DNA of 64,000 nt from Aristolochia californica (GCA_029961685.1 JARWKL010000009.1:18347237-18411236), one strand, 5' to 3'; counted from the first letter of the stretch, positions 1 to 15,434 are shown. A program made the numbers and translations. The notes: generated from the sequence alone by a model not told the origin.

Positions 1-3000
1 ACAAGCTTTAAAAGATGGATATGCATGCTTGAAACATGTTAAAGATGCAAATGACCTATGGATCCAAGCCTTTTAAAGAGAATAAAAAGTTGGCCATTAA
101 ATTATCAAGTGAACGTACGGTGGGATATTTAACCGTGTCAAACAAGCCATTATTTTGCCCATTTACAAAGAGATGACCTAATGATCATTGATGATTGTAA
201 ACTGATTTATCATGCGTAACGGGCCATATTTTTGTAACGAATGACTTTTTGGTTGGGATTCAACACTCAGTTAAAGTTCCCTCGCCCCCTCTTTTCCCGA
301 CGATTGCGAAACCTAATATATAAAAACTAAAAAGAGGTTGAAATCCCTAAAAATTAAAGAAACTTTTTGGAAATATCTCTCTCGATATTTGTGCATAGTG
401 CATTTCCATTTTAGATGTATAATATTTTCTTAAATCAAAACTTGAGTTTTCACTTTTCCCTTCAACTCGTAGACATAACAGAGAATAAATGACAACAAAA
501 TGAAATTTGTAGACTTTGTGTAAGGAAAAAATTTAAATAAAAAAAAAAGTAAGGAAAATTTATTCACACACCACAAATGAACACAAAAGTTTTGTTATCC
601 AAGTTTGGGAAAATCCACTAGTTCAACAACCCCAAAAGATTGGAATTTGATAAGAAAGAGATTTTTCTACACATGCTTTAAAAAATGGATGTGCATGTTT
701 GAAACATGTTAAAGATGCAAATGAGCTATGGATCCAAACTTTTTAAAGAGAATAACAAACCGCTCATTTACTTCTCAAGTGAACGTGCGAAGGGATATTT
801 AACCGACTCAAACAAGCCATTATTTTGCCCTTTTAGAAAAAGATAACCTAACGAGCATTGATGATTGTAAACTGATTTATCATGCGTAATGGGCCTTGTT
901 TTTGTAAGGAATGACTTTTGGGTTGGGATTCACCACTCAATTAAAATTCCCTCGCCTCCCCTTTTCCCGACGAATGCAAAACCTGATATATAAAAACTAT
1001 AAAGAGGTTTAAATTCCTAAAAATTACAGAAACTTTTTGCAAATATCTCTCTCTATAATTTTCCATTGTGCGTTTCCTTTTTAGATGTGTACTTTTTTCT
1101 TAAATCACGACATGAGCTTTCACTTTTCCCTTCATCTTGTAGACAAAACAGAGAATAGATGACAACGAAATGAAAATTTTAGAGTTTGTGTATGGAAAAA
1201 ATTTAAAGCAATAAAAAACGTAAGTAAAGAAAATTTATTCACACACCACAAATGAACACAAAAGTTTTGTCATCCAAGTGTGGGAAATTCCACTAGCACA
1301 ACAACCCCAATAGCTTGGAATTTGATAAGAAAGAGATATTTCAACACATGCTTTAAAAAATGGATATGCATGCTTGAAACATGTTAAAGATGCAAATGAC
1401 CTATGGATCCAAAACTTTTAAAGAGAATAAAAAGTTGCTCATTAAATTATCAAGTGAATGTGTAGTGGGATATTTAACCGAGTCAAACAAGCCATTATTT
1501 TGCACATTTACCAAAAGCAAACCTGACGATCATTGATGATTGTAAAATGATTTATCATGCGTCACGGGCCATATTTTTGTAACGAATGACTTTTTGGTTG
1601 GGATTCACCACTCAGTTAAAATTCCCTCGCTTCCCCTTTTCTTGTCGATTGCAAAACCTGATATATAAAAACTACAAAGAGGTTTAAATCCCTAAAAAAT
1701 ACAGAAACTTTTTGGAAATATCTCTCTAGATATATTTGCATTGTGCATATCCATTTTAGATCTATACTTTTTTCTTAAATCAAAACTTGAATTTTCACTT
1801 TTCCCTTCATCTCGAAGACAAAACAGAGAATAGATGACAACGAAGTGAAAATTTTAGATTTTGTGTATGGAAAAAATTTAAAGCAATAAAAAACGCAAGT
1901 AAGGATAATTTATTCACACACCACAAATGAGCACAAAAGTTTTGCCATCCAAGTTTGGGAAAATCCACTAGTTCAACAACCCCAATAGATTTGAATTTGA
2001 TAAGAAAGATTTTTCTACACATGCTTTAAAAAATGGATATGCATGCTTGAAACGTGTTAAAGATTCAAATGAGCTATGGATCCAAACCTTTTAAAGAGAA
2101 TAACAAACCGCTCATTTAATTCTCAAGTGAATGTGCGGTGGGATATTTAACTGAGTCAAACAAGCCATTTTTTTGCCCATTTACAAAAAGCTGACCTAAC
2201 GATCATTGATGATTGTAAACTGATTTATCATGCGTAACGGGCTATATTTTTGTCAGGAATGACTTTTGGGTTAGGATTCAACACTCAGTTAAAATTCCCT
2301 CGCCTCCCCTTTTCCTGACGAATGCAAAACCAGATATATAAAAACTAAAAAAAGGTTTAAATCCCTGAAAATTATAGAAAATTTTTGGAAAATTTTCTCT
2401 CTATAATTTTGCATTGTGCATTTCCATTTTAGATGTAAAATTTTTTCTTAAATCAAAACTTGAGTTTTCACTTTTCCCTCCATCACGTAGACAAAACAGA
2501 GAATAGATGACAACGAAATGAAAATTTTAGACTTTGTGGACGGAAAAAATTTAAAGCAATAAAAAACGTAAGTAAGGAAAATTTATTCACACACCACATA
2601 TGAACACAAAAGTTTTGTCATCCATGTTTGGGAAATTTCACTAGTTCAACAACCCCAATAGATTGCAATTTGATAAGAAAGAGATTTTTCTACACAAGCT
2701 TTAAAAAATGGATATGCATGCTTGGAACATGTTAAATATGCAAATGACCTATGGATCCAAACCTTTTAAATAGAATAACAAACCGCTCAATGAATTCTCA
2801 AGTGAAAGTGTGGTCGGATATTTAACCGAGTCAAACAAGCCATTATTTTGCCCATTTACAAAAAGCTGACCTAACGATCATTGATGATTGTAAATTGATT
2901 TATCATGCGTAATGGGACATATTTTTGTAAGGAATGACTTTTGGGTTGGGATTCAACACTCAGTTAAAATTCCCTCGCCTCCCCTTTTCCCGAAGATTGT

Positions 3001-6000
3001 AAAACCTGATATATAAAAACTAAAAAGAGGTTTAAATCCCTAAAAATTATAGAAACTTTTTGGAAATATCTCTCTCTATTATTTTCCGTTGTGCGTTTCC
3101 ATTTTAGATGTATACTTTTTTCTTAAATCAAAACATGCGTTTTCACTTTTCCCTCCATCTCGTAGACAAAACAGAGAATAGGTGACAACGAAATAAAAAT
3201 TTTAGAGATTGTGTATGGAAAAAATTTAATGCAATAAAAAACGTAAGTAAAGAAAATTTATTCACACACCACAAATGAACACAAAAGTTTTGTCATCCAA
3301 GTTTGGGAAATTCCACTAGTTCAACAACCCCAATAGATTGGAATTTGATAAGAAAGAGATATTTGTACACATGCTTTAAAAAATGGATATACATGCTTGG
3401 AACTTGTTAGAGATGCAAATAACCTATGGATCCAAACATTTTAAAAAGAATAACAAACCACTGATTGAATTCTCAAGTGAACGTGCGATGGAATATTTAA
3501 CCGAGTTAAACAAGCCATTATTTTGCCCATTTACAAAAAGCTGACCTAACGATCATTGATGATTGTAAACTGATTTATCATGCGTAACGAGCCATATTTT
3601 TTTAAGGAATGACTTTTGGGTTTGGATTCAACACTCATTTAAAATTCCCTCGCCTCCCCTTTTCCTGACGAATGCAAAACCTGATATATAAAAACTAAAA
3701 AGAGGTTTAAATCCCTACAAATTATAGAAACTTTTTGGAAATATCTCTCTCGATATTTGTGTAATGTGCATTTCCATTTTAGATATGTACATTTTTCTTA
3801 AATCAAAACTTGAGTTTTCACTATTTCCTTCATCTCATAGACAAAAAAAAGAATAGAAGACAACGAAATGAAAATTTTAGACTTTGTGTATGGAGAAAAT
3901 TTAAAGCAAAAAAAAACGTCAGGAAAGAAAATTTATTCACACACCACAAATGAACACAAAAGTTTTGTCATCCAAGTTTCGGAAATTCCACTAGTTCAAC
4001 AACCTCAATAGATTGGAATTTGATAAGAAATAAATTTTTCTACACATGCTTTAAAAAATGGATATGCATGCTTGGAACATATTAAAGATGCAAATGACCT
4101 ATGGATCCAAACCTTTTAAAAAGAATAACAAACCGCTCAATGAATTCTCAAGTGAAAGTGCAGTGGGATATTTAACCGAGTGAAACAAGCCATTATTTTG
4201 CCCATTTACAAAAAGCTGACCTAACGATCATTGATGATTGTAAACTGATTTATCATGCGTAACGGGCCATATTTTTGTAAGGAATCACTTTTGGGTTGGG
4301 ATTCAACACTCAGTTAAAATTCCCTTGCCTCCCCTTTTCCCGACGATTGCAAAACCTAATATATAAAAACTAAAAAGAGTTTTAAATCATTAAAAATTAC
4401 AGAAACTTTTTGGAAATAACCCTCTAATTAATTTTCCATTGTGCGTTTCCATTTTATGTGTATACTTTTTTCTTAAATCAAAACATGAGTTTTCACTTTT
4501 CCCTTCATCTCGTAGACAAAAAAGAGAATAGATGACAACGAAATGAAAATTTTAGAATTTGTGTATGGAAAAAATTTTAAGCAATAAAAACGTAAGTAAA
4601 GAAAATTTATTCACACACCACAAATGAACACAAAACTTTTGTCATCTATGTTTGGGAAAGTCCACTAGCACAAACCCCCCAATAGCTTGGAATTTGATAA
4701 GAAAGAGATATTTCTACACATGCTTTAAAAAATGGATATGCATGCTTGAAACATGTTAAGGATGCAAATGACCTATGGATCCAAACCTTTTAAAAAGAAT
4801 AACAAACCGCTCATTAAATTCTCAAGTGAACGTGCGGTGGGATATTTAACCGAGTCAAACAAGCCATTATTTTGCCCTTTTACAAAAAGCAGACCTAACG
4901 ATCATTAATGTTTGTAAACTGAGTTATCATGCATCACGGGCCATATTTTTGTAACGAATGACTTTTTGGTTGGGATTCAACACTCAGTTAAAATTCCCTC
5001 GCCTCCCCTTTTCTCGACGACTGCAAAACCTGATATATAAAAACTAAAAAAAGGTTTAAATCCCTAAAAATTACAGAAACATTTTGGAAATATCTCTCTA
5101 GATATTTCTGCGTTGTGCATTTCCATTTTTGATCTATACTTTTTTCTTAAATCAAAACTTGAGTTTTCACTTTTCCCTTCATCTCGTAGACAAAACAGAG
5201 AATAGATGACAACGAAATTGAAATTTTAGACTTTGTGTATGGAAAAAAATTAAAGCAATAAAAAACGTCAGTAAGGAAAATTTATTCACACACCACAAAT
5301 GAACACAAAAGTTTTGTCATCCAAGTTTGGGATAATCCACTAGTTCAACAACCCCAATAGATTTGAATTTGATAAGAAAGTGATTTTTGTACACATGCTT
5401 TAAAAAATGGATATGCATGCTTGAAACTTGTTAAAGATTCAAATGAGCTATCGATCCAAACCTTTTAAAGAGAATAATAAACCGCTCATTCAATTCTCAA
5501 GTGAACGTGCAATGGAATATTTAACCGAGTCAAACAAGCCATTATTTTGCCCATTTACAAAAAGCTGACCTAACGATCATTGATGATTGTAAACTGATTT
5601 ATCATGCGTAACCGGACATATTTTTGTAACGAATGACTTTTTGGTTGGGATTCAACACTCAGTTAAAATTCCCTCGCCTCCCCTTTTCTCAACGATTGCA
5701 AAACCTGATCTGTAAAAACTAAAAAGTGGTTTCAATCCCTAAACATTACAGAAAATTTTTGGAAATATATCTCTCGATATTTGTGCAATGTGCATTTCCA
5801 TTTTAGATGTGTACATTTTTCTTAAATCAAAAAAAGAGTTTTCACTTTTTCCTTCATCTCGTAGAGAAAAAAGAGAATTGAAGACATCAAAATGAAAATT
5901 TTAGAGTTTGTGTATGGAGAAAATTTAAAGCAATAACAAACGTAAGTAAAGGAAATTTATTCACACACCACAAATGAACACAAAAGTTTGGTCATCCAAG

Positions 6001-8770
6001 TTTGGGAAATTCCACTAGTTCAACAACCCCAATTGATTGGAATTTTATAAGAAATAGATTTTTCTACACATGCTTTAAAAAATGGATATGCATGCTAGGA
6101 ACATGTTAAAGATGCAAATGACCTATGGATCCAAACCTTTTAAAAAGAATAAAAAACCGCTCGTTGAATTCTCAAGTGAACGTGCGGTGGGATATTTAAC
6201 CGAGTGAAACAAGCCATTATTTTGCCCATCTACAAAAAGCAGACCTAACGATCATTGATGATTGTAAACTGATTTATCAGGCGTCATGGGCCATATTTTT
6301 GTAACGAATGACTTTTTGGTTGGGATTCAACACTCAGTTAAAATTCCCTTGCCTCCCTTTTCTCGACGATTGCAAAACCTGATATATAAAAACTAAAAAG
6401 AGGTTTAAATCCCTAAAAATTACTGAAACTTTTTGGAAATATCACTCTAGATATTTGTGCATTGTGCATTTCCATTTTAGATCTATAATTTTTTCTTAAA
6501 TCAAAACTTGAGTTTTCACTTTTCCCTTCACGTCGTTGACAAAACAGAGAATAGATGACAACGAAATGAAAATTTTAGACTTTGTGTATGGGAAAAATTT
6601 AAAGCAATAAAAACATTAGTAAGGAAAATTTATTCACACACCACAAGTGAACACAAAAGTTTGGTCATCCAAGTTCGGGAAAATCCACTAGTTCAACATC
6701 CCCAATAGATTTGAATTTGAAAAGAAAGAGATTTTTCTACACATGCTTTAAAAAATGGATATGCATGCTTGAAACATGTTAAAGATTCAAATCAGCTATG
6801 GATCCAAACCTTTTAAAGAGAATAACAAACCGCTCATTTAATTCTCAAGTGAGCATGCGGTGGGATATTTCACTGAATCAAACAAGCCATTATTTTGCCC
6901 ATTTGCAAAAAGCTGACCTAACGATCATTAATGATTGTAAACTGATTCATCATGCGTAACGGGCCATATTTTTGTAAGGAATGACATTTGGGTTGGGATT
7001 CAACACTCAGTTAAAATTCCCTCGCCTCCCCTTTTCCTGACGAATGCAAAACCTAATATATAAAAACTAAAAAGTGATTTAAATCCCTAAAAATTATTGG
7101 AAATATCTCTCTCTATAATTTTGCATTGTGCATTTCCATTTTAGATGTGTACTTTTTTCTTAAATCAAAACTTGTGTTTACACTTTTCCCTTCATCTCGT
7201 AGACAAAACAGAGAATAGATGACTACGAAATGAAAATTTTAGACTTTGTGTATGGAAAAAATTTAAAGCAATAAAAAACGTAAGTAAGGAAAATTTATTC
7301 ACACACCACAAATGAACACAAAAGTTTTGTCATCCAAGTTTGGGAAATTCCACTAGTTCAACAACCCGAATAGATTGGAATTTGATAAGAAAGAGATTTT
7401 TCCACACATGCTTTAAAAAATGGATACGCATGCTTGGAACATGATAAAGATGCAAATGACCTATGGATCCAATCCTTTTAAACAGAATAACAAACCGCTC
7501 ATTGAATTTTCAAGTGAAAGTGCGGTGGGATATTTAACCGAGTCAAACAAGCCATTATTTTGCCCATTTACAAAAAGCTGACCTAACGATCATTGATGAC
7601 TGTAATTATTTATCATGCGTACCGGGCCATATTTTTGTAAGGAATGGCTTTTGGATTGGGGCTCAACCCTCAGTTAAAATTCCCTCGCCTCCCCTTTTCC
7701 CGAAGATTTCGAAACCTGATATATAAAAACTAAAAAGAGGTTTAAATCCCTAAAAATTACATAAACTTTTTGGAAATATCTCTCTCTATAATTTTTCATT
7801 GTGCGTTTCCATTTTAGATGTATACTTTTTTCTTAAATCAAAACATGAGTTTTCACTTTTCCCTTCATCTCGTAGACAAAACAGAGAATAGGTGACAACG
7901 AAATGAAAATTTTAGAGATTGTGTATGGCAAAAATTTAAAGCAATAAAAAACGTAAGTAAAGAAAATTTATTCACACACCACAAATGAACACAAAATTTT
8001 TGTAATCCAGATTTGGGAAATTCCACTAGCACAAACCCCCCAATAGCTTGGAATTTGATGAGAAAGAGATATTTCTACACATGCTTTTAAAAATGGATAT
8101 ACATGCTTGAATAATGTTAAAGATGCAAATGACCTATGGATCCAAACCTTTTAAAGAGAATAAAAATTTGCTCATCAAATTATCAAGTCCACGTGCGGTG
8201 GGATATTTAACCGAGTCAAACAAGCCATTATTTTGCCCATTTACAAAAAGCTGGCCTAACGACCATTGATGATTGTAAACTGATTTAACATGCGTAACAG
8301 GCCATATTTTTGTAACAAATGACTTTTTGGCTGGGATTCAACACTCAGTTAAAATTCCCTCGCCTCCCCTTTTCTCGATGATTGCAAAACCTGATATATA
8401 AAAACTAAAAAGAGGTTTAAATCCCTAAAAATTACAGAAAATTTTTGGAAATATCTCTCTCGATATTTGTGCAATGTGCATTTCCATTTTCGATGTGTAT
8501 ATTTTTCATAAATCAAAACTTGAGTTTTCACTTTTTCATTCTTCTCATAGACAAAAAAGAGAATAGAAGACAACGAAAAGAAAATTTTAGACTTTATATA
8601 TGGAGAAAATTTAAAGCAATAAGAAACGTAAGTAAAAGAAAATTTATTCACACACCACAAATGAACACAAAAGTTTTGACATCCACGTTTGAGAAATTCC
8701 ACTAGTTCAACAACCTCAATAGATTGGAATTTGATAAGAAATAGATTTTTCTACACATGCTTTAAAAAAT
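1..8770 (+). repeat. Monomer block, units 1-13 (regular)
   Basis: Register starts are 17, 687, 1362, 2035, 2710, 3385, 4060, 4734, 5409, 6084, 6757, 7422 and 8095; bases 1-16 are the end of a preceding monomer. The units at 1362, 4734 and 6084 share 'ctctagatat' and are each followed by a unit with 'aaagattcaaat' (2035, 5409, 6757). A 'gcacaa...cccaatagcttgg' tail precedes 1362, 4734 and 8095, giving a spacing of five monomers (3372 and 3361 bp). That hints at a degraded five-unit higher-order repeat, but other units in the block do not keep strict order. No gene is seen. Confidence 0.85.
6757..7421 (+). repeat. Monomer shortened by 10 bp (665 bp)
   Basis: Near 7093 the usual 'attacagaaactttttggaaat' region is reduced to 'attattggaaat', losing about ten bases. 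The rest of the monomer is normal. Confidence 0.75.
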
Positions 8771-9355
8771 GGATATGCATGCTTGAAACATGTTAAAGAT
8801 GCAAATGACCTATGGATCCAAACCTTTTAAAAAGAATAACAAACCGCTCATTGAATTCTCAAGTGAACGTGCGGTGGGATATTTAATCGAGTCAAACAAT
8901 CCATTATTTTGCCCATTTACAAAAAGCTGACCAAACGATCATTGATGATTGTGAACTGATTTATCATGCGTAACGGGCCATATTTTCTTAAGGAATGACT
9001 TTTGGGTTGGGATTCAACACTCAATTAAAATTCCCTCGCCTCCCCTTTTCCCGACGATTGCTAAACCTGATATATAAAAACTAAAAAGAGGTTTAAATCA
9101 CTAAAAATTACAGAAAATTTTTGGAAATATCTCTCTCTATAATTTTGCATTGTGCATTTCCATTTTAGATGTATACTTTTTTCTTAAATCAAAACTTGAG
9201 TTTTCACTTTTCCCTTCATCACGTAGACAAAACAGAGAATTGATGACAATGAAATGAATTTTGTCATCCAAGTTTGGGAAATTCCACTAGCACAAACCCC
9301 CCAATAACTTGGAATTTGATAAGAAAGAGATATTTCTACACATGCTTTAAAAAAT
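8771..9355 (+). repeat. Deleted monomer, 585 bp (90 bp lost from the tail)
   Basis: At about 9256 the sequence runs from 'gacaatgaaatgaa' directly into 'ttttgtcatccaag'. It skips the stretch that normally holds 'ttagactttgtgtatgg', 'aaagcaataaaaaacg' and 'cacacaccacaaatgaac'. The register resumes exactly, so this is an internal deletion rather than an exchange with another sequence. Confidence 0.9.
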
Positions 9356-12300
9356 GGATATGCATGCTTGAAACAAGTTAAAGATGCAAATGACCTATGG
9401 ATCCAAACCTTTTAAAGAGAATAAAAAGTGGCTCATTAAATTATCAAGTGCACGTGCAGTGGGATATTTAACCGAGTCAAACAAGCCATTATTTTGCCCA
9501 TTTATAAAAAGCTGACCAAACGATCGTTGATGATTCTAAACTGATTGATCATGCGTAACGGGCCATATTTTTGTAACGAATCACTTTTTGGGTGGGATTC
9601 AACACTCAGTTAAAATTCCCTCGCCTCCGTTTTTCTCGACGATTGCAAAACCTGATATATAAAAACTAAAAAGAGGTTTCAATCCCTAAAAATTACACAA
9701 ACTTTTTTGGAAATATCTCTCTCGATATTTGTGCAATGTGCATTTCCATTTTAGATGTGTACATTTTTCTTAAATCAAAACTTGAGTTTTCACTTTTTCC
9801 TTCATCTCGTAGACCAAAAAGAGAATAGAAGACAACGAAATGATAATTTTAGACTTAGTGTATGGAGAAAATTTAAAGAAATAAGAAGCGTAAGTAAAGA
9901 AAATTTATTGACACACCACAAATGAACACAAAAGTTTTGTCATCCAAGTCTGGGAAATTCCACTCGTTCAACAACCTCAATAGATTCGAATTTGATAAGA
10001 AATAGATTTTTCTACACATTCTTTAAAAAATGGATATGCATGCCTGGAACATGTTAAAGATGCAAATGACCTATGGATCCAAACCTTTTAAAAAGAATAA
10101 CAAACCGCTCATTGAATTCTCAAGCTAACGTGCGGTGGGATATTTAACCAAGTCAAACATGCCATTATTTGGCCCATTTACAAAAAGCTGACGTAACGAT
10201 CATTGATGATTGTAAACTGATTTATCATGCGTAACGGGCCATATTTTTTTAAGGAATGACTTTTGGGTTGGGATTCAACACTCAGTTAAAATTCCCTCGC
10301 CTCCCCTTTTCCCGACGATTGCAAAACCTGATATATAAAAACTAAAAAGATGTTTAAATCCCTAAAAATTACAGAAACTTTTTGGAAATATCTCTCTCTA
10401 TAATTTTTCATTGTGCGTTTCCGTTTTAGATGTACACTTTTTTCTTAAATCAAAACAAGAGTTTTCACTTTTCCCTTCATTTCGTAGACAAAAAAAAAAA
10501 GAGTAGGTGACAACAAAATGAAAATTTTAGAGTTTGTGTATGGAAAAAATTTAAACCAATAAAAAATGTAAGTAAAGAAAATTTATTCACACATCACATA
10601 AGAACACAAAAGTTTGGTCATCCAAGTTTTGGAAATTCCATTAGTTCAACAACCCCAATAGATTGGAAATTGATAAGAAAAAGATTTTTCAACACATGCT
10701 TTAAAAAATGGATATGCATGCTTGGAACATGTTAAAGATGCAAATGACCTATGGATCCAAACCATTTAAACAGAATAACAAACCGCTCAATGAATTCACA
10801 AGTGAAAGTGCGGTGGGATATTTAACTGAGTCAAACAAGCCATTATTTTACCCATTTACAAAAAGTAGACCTAACGATCATTGACGATTGTAAACTGATT
10901 TATCAGGCGTAACGGGCCATATTTTTTTAAGGAATGAGTTTTGGGTTGGAATTCAATACTCAGTTAACATTCCCTTGCCTCCCCTTTTCCTGATGATTGC
11001 AAAACCTGATATATAAAAACTAAAAAGAGGTTTAAATCCCTTAAAATTACAGAAACCTTTTGGAAATATCTCTCTCTAGAATTTTCCATTATGCGTTTCC
11101 ATTTTAGATGTATACTCTTTTCTTAAATCAAAACATGAGTTTTCACTTTTCCCTTCATCTCGTAGACAAAACAAAGAATAGGTAACAATGAAATGAAAAT
11201 TTTAGAGTTTGTGTATGGAAAAAATTTAAAGCAATAAAAAACATAAGTAAAGAAAATTTATTCACACACCACAAATGAACACAAAAGTTTTGTCATCCAA
11301 GTTTGGGAAATTCCACTAGTTCAACAACCCCAATAGATTGGAATTTGATAAGAAAGAGATTTTTCTACACATGCTTTAAAAAAATGATATGCATGCTTGG
11401 AACATGTTAAAGATGCAAATGACCTATGGATCCAAACCTTTTAAAAAGAATAACAAACCACTCATTGAACTCTCAAGTGAACCTGCGGTGGGATATTTAA
11501 CCGAGTCAAACAGGCCATTATTTTGCCCATTTACAAAAACTTGACCTAACGATCATTGATGATTGTAAACTGATTTATCATGCGTAACGGGTCATATTTT
11601 TGTAAGGAATGACTTTTGGGTTGGGATTCAACACTCAGTTAAAATTCCCTCGCCTCCCTTTTTCCCGGCGATTGCTAAACCTGATATATAAAAACTAAAA
11701 AGAGGTTTAAGTCCCTTAAAATTACAGAAACTTTTTTGAAATATCTCTCTCTATAATTTTCCATTGTGCGTTTCCATTTTAGATGTAAACTCTTTTCTTA
11801 AATCAAAACATGAGTTTTCAATTTTCCCTTCATCTCGTAGACAAAACAGAGAATAGGTCACAACGAAATGAAAATTTTAGAATTTGTGTATGAAAAAAAT
11901 TTAAACCAATAAAAAACGTAAGTAAAGAAAATTTATTCACACACCAAAAATGAACACAAAAGTTTTGTCATCCTAGTTTGGGAAATTCCACTAGCACAAA
12001 CCCCCCAATCGCTTTGAATTTGATACGAAAGAGAAATTTCTACACATGCTTTAAAAAATGGATATGCATGCTTGGAACATGTTAAAGATGCAAATGACCT
12101 ATGGATCCAAACCTTTTAAAAAGAATAACAAACCGCTCGTTGAATTCTCAAGTGAACGTGCGGTGGGATATTTAACCGAGTCAAACAAGCCATTATTTTG
12201 CCCATTTACAAAAAGCTGACCTAACGATGATTGATGATTGTAAACTGATTTATCATGCGTAACCGGCCATATTTTTGTAACGAATGACTTTTGGGATGGG

Positions 12301-15300
12301 ATTCAACACTCAGTTAAAATTCCCTCGCCTTCCCTTTTCCCGACGATTGCAAAACCTGATATATAAAAACTAAATGGAGGTTTAAATCCCTAAAAATTAC
12401 AGAAACTTTTTTGGAAATATCTCTCTCTATAATTTTGCATTGTGCATTTCCATTTTAGATGTATACTTTTTTCTTAAATCAAAACATGAGTTTTCACTTT
12501 TCCCTTCATCACGTAGACAAAACAGAGACTAGATGACAACGAAATTAAAATTTTAGAGTTTGTGTATGGAAAAAATTTAAACCAATTAAAAACGTAAGTA
12601 AAGAAAATTTATTCACACATCACAAATGAGCACAAAAGATTTGTCATCCAAGTTTGGGAAATTCCACTAGTTCAACAACCCCAATAGATTGGAATTTGAT
12701 AAGAAATAGATTTATCTACACATGCTTTAAAAATTGGATATGCATGCTTGGAACTTGTTAGAGATGCAAATGACCTATGGATCCAAACCTTTTAAAAAGA
12801 ATAACATACCACTCATTGAATTCTCAAGTGAACATGCGGTGGGATATTTAACCGAGTCAAACAAGCCATTATTTTGCCCATTTACAAAAAGCTGACCTAA
12901 CGATCATTGATGATTGTAAACTGATTTATCATGCGTAACGGGCCATATTTTTGTAAGGAATGACTTTTGGGTTGGGATTCAACACTCAGTTAAAATTCCC
13001 TCGCCTCCCCTTTTCCCGACGATTGCAAAGCCTGATATATAAGAACTAAAAAGAGGTTTAAATAACTAATAATTACAGAAAATTTTTGGAAATATCTCTC
13101 TCTTTAATTTTGCATTGTGCATTTCCATTTTAGATGTATACTTTTTTCTTAAATCAAAACTTGAGTTTTCACTTTTCCCTTCATCACGTAGACAAAACAG
13201 AGAATAGATGACAACGAAATTAAAATTTTAGAGTTTGTGTATGGAAAAAATTTAAACCAATTAAAAATGTAAGTAAAGAAAATTTATTCACACATCACAA
13301 ATGAACACAAAAGTTTTGTCATCCAAGTTTGGGAAATTCCACTAGTTCAACAACCCCAATAGATTGGAATTTGATAAGAAAGAGATTTTTCTACACATGC
13401 TTTAAAAAATGGATATGCATGCTTGGAACTTGTTGGAGATGCAAATAACCTATGGCTCCAAACCTTTTAAAAACAATAACAAACCACTCATTGAATTCTC
13501 AAGTGAACGTGCGGTGGGATATTTAACCGAGTCAAACAAGCCATTATTTTGCCCATTTACAAAAAGCTAACCTAACGATCATTGATGATTGTAAACTGAT
13601 TTATCATGCGTAACGGGCCATATTTTTGTAACAGTTGACTTTTTGGTTGGGATTTAACACTCAGTTAAAATTCCCTCGCCTCCCCTTTTCTCGACGATTG
13701 CAAATCCTGATATATAAAAACTAAAGAGATGTTTAAATCCCTTAAAATTACAGAACTTTTTTGGAAATATCTCTCTCAATATTTGTGCATTGTGCATTTC
13801 CATTTTTGATGTGTACATTTTTCATAAATCAAAACTTGAGTTTTCACTTTTTCCTTCATCTCATAGCCAAAAAAGAGAATAGATGACAACGAAATGAAAA
13901 TTTTAGACTTTGAGTATGGTGAAAATTTAAAGCAATAACAAACGTAAATAAATAAAATTTATTCACACACAACAAATGAACACAACAGTTTTGTCATCCA
14001 AGTTTGGGAAATTCCACTAGTTCAACAACCTCAATAGATTGGAATTTGATAAGAAATAGATTTTTCTCTACATGCTTTAGAAAATGGATATGCATGCTTG
14101 GAACATGTTAAAGATGCAAATGACCTATGGATTCAAACCTTTTAAAAAGAATAATAAACCGCTCATTGAATTCTCAAGTTAACGTACGGTGGGATATTTA
14201 ACCGAGTCAAACAAGCCATTATCTTGCCCATTTACAAAAAGCTGACCTAACGATCATTGATGATTGTAAAATGATTTATCATGCGTAACGAGCCATATTT
14301 TTGTAATGAATGACTTTTAGGTAGGGATTCAACACTCAGTTAAAATTCCCTCGCCTCCCCTTTTCCCGACGATTGCAAAACCTGATATATAAGAACTAAA
14401 AAGAGGTTTAAATCCCTAAAAATTACAGAAACTTTTTGGAAATATCTCCCTCTTTAATTTTGCATTGTGCATTTCCATTTTAGATGTATACTTTTTTCTT
14501 AAATCAAAACTTGAGTTTTCACTTTTCCCTTCATCACGTAGACAAAACAGAGAATAGAAGACAACGAAATTAAATTTTTAGAGTTTGTGTATGGAAAAAA
14601 TTTGAACCAATAAAAAACGTAAGTAAAGAAAATTTATTCACACATCACAAATGAACACAAAAGATTTGCCATCCAAGTTTGGGAAATTCGACTAGTTCAA
14701 CAACCCCAATAGATTGGAATTTGATAAGAAAGAGATTTTTCTACACATGCTTTAGAAAATGGATACGCATGCTTGGAACATGTTAAAGATGCAAATGACC
14801 TATGGATCCAAACCTTTAAAAAAGAATAACAAACCACTCATTGAATTCTCAAGTGAACGTGCGGTGGGATATTTAACCGAGTTAAACAAGCCATTATTTT
14901 GCCCATTTACAAAAAGCTGACCTAACGATCATTGATGATTGTAAACTGATTTATCATGCGTAACGGGCCATATTTTTGTAAGGAATGACTTTTGGGTTAG
15001 GATTCAACACTCAGTTAAAATTCCCTCACCTCCCCTTTTCCCGACGATTGCAAAACCTGATATATAAAACCTAAAAAGAGGTTTAAATCCCTTAAAATTA
15101 CAGAAACTTTTTGGAAATATCTGTCTCTATAATTTTCCATTGTGCGTTTCCATTTTAGATGTATACTTTTTTCTTAAATCAAAACATGAGTTTTCACTTT
15201 TCCCTTCATCTCATAGACAAAACAGAGAATAGGTGACAACGAAATGAAATTTTAAGAGTTTGTGTATGGAAAAAAATTGAAGCAATAAAAAACCTAAGTA

Positions 15301-15434
15301 AAGAAATTTTATTCACACACCAGAAATGAACACAAAGTTTTGTCATCCAAGTTGGGGAAATTCCACTAGCACGAACCCCCCAATAACTTGGAATTTGATA
15401 AGAAAGAGATATTTCTACACATGCTTTAAAAAAT
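9356..15434 (+). repeat. Monomer block, units 15-23
   Basis: Starts are 9356 (type A), 10032, 10710, 11385, 12060, 12736, 13411, 14086 and 14761. The 9356 unit shares 'cgatatttgtgcaatgtgc' with those at 5409 and 8095. The 10032 unit is 678 bp because of an A-run expansion near 10490. The units at 12060, 12736 and 14086 share 'catcacgtagac'. The pair 13411-14760 reappears at 19394-20740 (separate entry). Otherwise this is ordinary type B material with no gene. Confidence 0.85.
10489..10501 (+). repeat. Homopolymer A-run expansion inside a monomer
   Basis: The normal 'gtagacaaaacagagaat' becomes a long A run followed by 'gagtaggtg'. This is the main reason this monomer is 678 bp. It could be a genuine slippage event or a sequencing error in a homopolymer. 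Confidence 0.6.

Noticed and set aside
8349..8705. Overlapping open frames on both strands (117 codons minus, 86 codons plus), the longest in the window
   Set aside because: They sit inside an ordinary monomer. Equivalent positions in most other monomers have stops or frameshifts, composition is Lys/Phe/Ser/Tyr-rich as expected from AT-rich DNA, and no domain is recognisable.
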